Assembly: GCA_018667995.1 (NCBI GenBank)
Contig: JABIQT010000183.1
Coordinates: forward strand, 1 to 5,461
From: Candidatus Latescibacterota bacterium
Lineage (GTDB): Bacteria > JAAXHH01 > JABIQT01
Direction of reading: 5' to 3'
DNA length: 5,461 bases
The notes beneath the pieces were generated by a model that had not been told where the DNA came from, did not search any database, and saw nothing but the letters and a program-made list of their open reading frames with translations. Position numbers and translations under genes: made by a program. Numbering within the stretch: the stretch's first letter is position 1; every line of letters begins with the position of its first letter. Below, in pieces: positions 4,922-5,461 of the stretch.

Positions 4922-5461
4922 ATGCATACAATCCTTCAAGACTTTCAATACGCGTTCAGGATGTTATTTAAAAGCCCGGCTGTTACGAGAGTGGCCGTGT
5001 TAACCCTGGCCGTGGGAATCGGCGCCAACAGTGCCATATTCAGTGTAGTCGATGTCCTGGTTTTCCGACCGTCACCATTCGAGCGACTCGACCGAATAAT
5101 GACGTTGTCGATGGTTCAGGATGGTCATCCGGATGAACAAGAAGCTATTTCTCCATCCGATTTTCAGGACTGGCAGGAACAGAATACGGTCTTCGAGAAA
5201 ATGTCGGCCTTTACGGTTTCAAATGTAAATATCACGGGTAACGGGGATCCCGAGTACGTAGCCGGCGCGGCCGTTTCCGAGCATTTCTTTGACATCCTCG
5301 GCGTTGAGGCCGAACAGGGCAGATTGTTTCTCCCTGGGGAGAACGAACCAGGCAATGATCGTGTGGCGGTCATCAGTCATGAATTGTGGCAGCGGCGTTA
5401 TTCCGAGGACCCGGGCTTTCTGGGAACTACCCTGAGCCTTAACGGCAAGAACACCATCGTC
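4922..5461 (+). CDS. ADOP-family MacB/FtsX-like ABC transporter permease, N-terminal part (runs off right edge)
   Basis: The 180 visible codons match the start of ADOP (acidobacterial duplicated orphan permease) proteins: large, usually about 800-residue inner-membrane permeases with two MacB-core-plus-FtsX halves. The signature QDFQYAFRMLFKSPAVTRVA (6-25) leads into the first membrane helix (about 22-48, with the conserved LTLAVGIGANSAIFSVVD). The periplasmic MacB-like core domain follows, with SPSDFQDW (77-84) and EHFFDILGVEAEQGRLF (120-136) typical of the family. Related MacB permeases export peptides or lipoproteins with a separate ATPase; most ADOPs have no ATPase gene beside them, and their substrates are unknown. 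None is visible here. The ATG at 4922 has GGAG six bases upstream. An in-frame ATG at 4874 would add 16 residues but lacks a ribosome site. Whether a second duplicated half exists lies outside the window. Confidence 0.93.
   Translation, partial: MHTILQDFQYAFRMLFKSPAVTRVAVLTLAVGIGANSAIFSVVDVLVFRPSPFERLDRIMTLSMVQDGHPDEQEAISPSDFQDWQEQNTVFEKMSAFTVSNVNITGNGDPEYVAGAAVSEHFFDILGVEAEQGRLFLPGENEPGNDRVAVISHELWQRRYSEDPGFLGTTLSLNGKNTIV

Noticed and set aside
1-5461. Search by eye for tRNA, rRNA, riboswitch, CRISPR array, insertion sequence, toxin-antitoxin or phage-defence genes
   Set aside because: No T-loop consensus, repeat-spacer array, transposase motif or small paired toxin-antitoxin genes were seen. 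The ClpX-like ATPase and phosphoesterase do not form a recognisable defence cassette.

Overview
The window comes from a bacterium of moderate GC content. It holds six real protein genes, two of them cut by the window edges, in two divergent blocks: three on the minus strand (left) and three on the plus strand (right). I see no rRNA, tRNA, CRISPR array, transposase or phage gene. The mix of an ADOP-type MacB/FtsX permease, a PhyH-family dioxygenase, a stand-alone MetG-type tRNA-binding protein and a ClpX-like unfoldase without a zinc finger is the sort of content seen in Gemmatimonadota, Latescibacterota, Acidobacteriota and similar environmental lineages. That placement is an inference from gene families only and is weak.

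Left block, read right to left: a membrane-anchored calcineurin-like metallophosphoesterase (1182-2426), a 242-bp gap with a good candidate promoter, a 119-residue OB-fold tRNA-binding protein (580-939), and, 45 bp further on, the N-terminal 178 codons of a ClpX-like AAA+ ATPase (1-534) that runs off the left edge. The last two probably form one transcript.

Centre: a 608-bp divergent intergenic region (2427-3034) separates the blocks. It carries candidate promoters facing both ways, a 6-bp-stem hairpin and a 10-bp direct repeat, but no convincing gene.

Right block: a PhyH-family Fe(II)/2-oxoglutarate dioxygenase (3035-3886) with an intact 2-His-1-Asp metal site and 2OG-binding Arg. After 91 bp comes an RmlC-like cupin of the dTDP-4-dehydrorhamnose 3,5-epimerase superfamily (3978-4523). 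A 398-bp gap of unclear content follows (4524-4921), then the N-terminal 180 codons of an ADOP-family permease (4922-5461) that runs off the right edge.

The dioxygenase and the cupin may act together on a small molecule or sugar-derived metabolite, but their substrate cannot be read from sequence. I did not find a clearly new multi-gene system. The most useful leads are the dioxygenase/cupin pair, the phosphoesterase with an altered first metal motif, the palindrome over the tRNA-binding-protein promoter, and the unexplained 398-bp gap.
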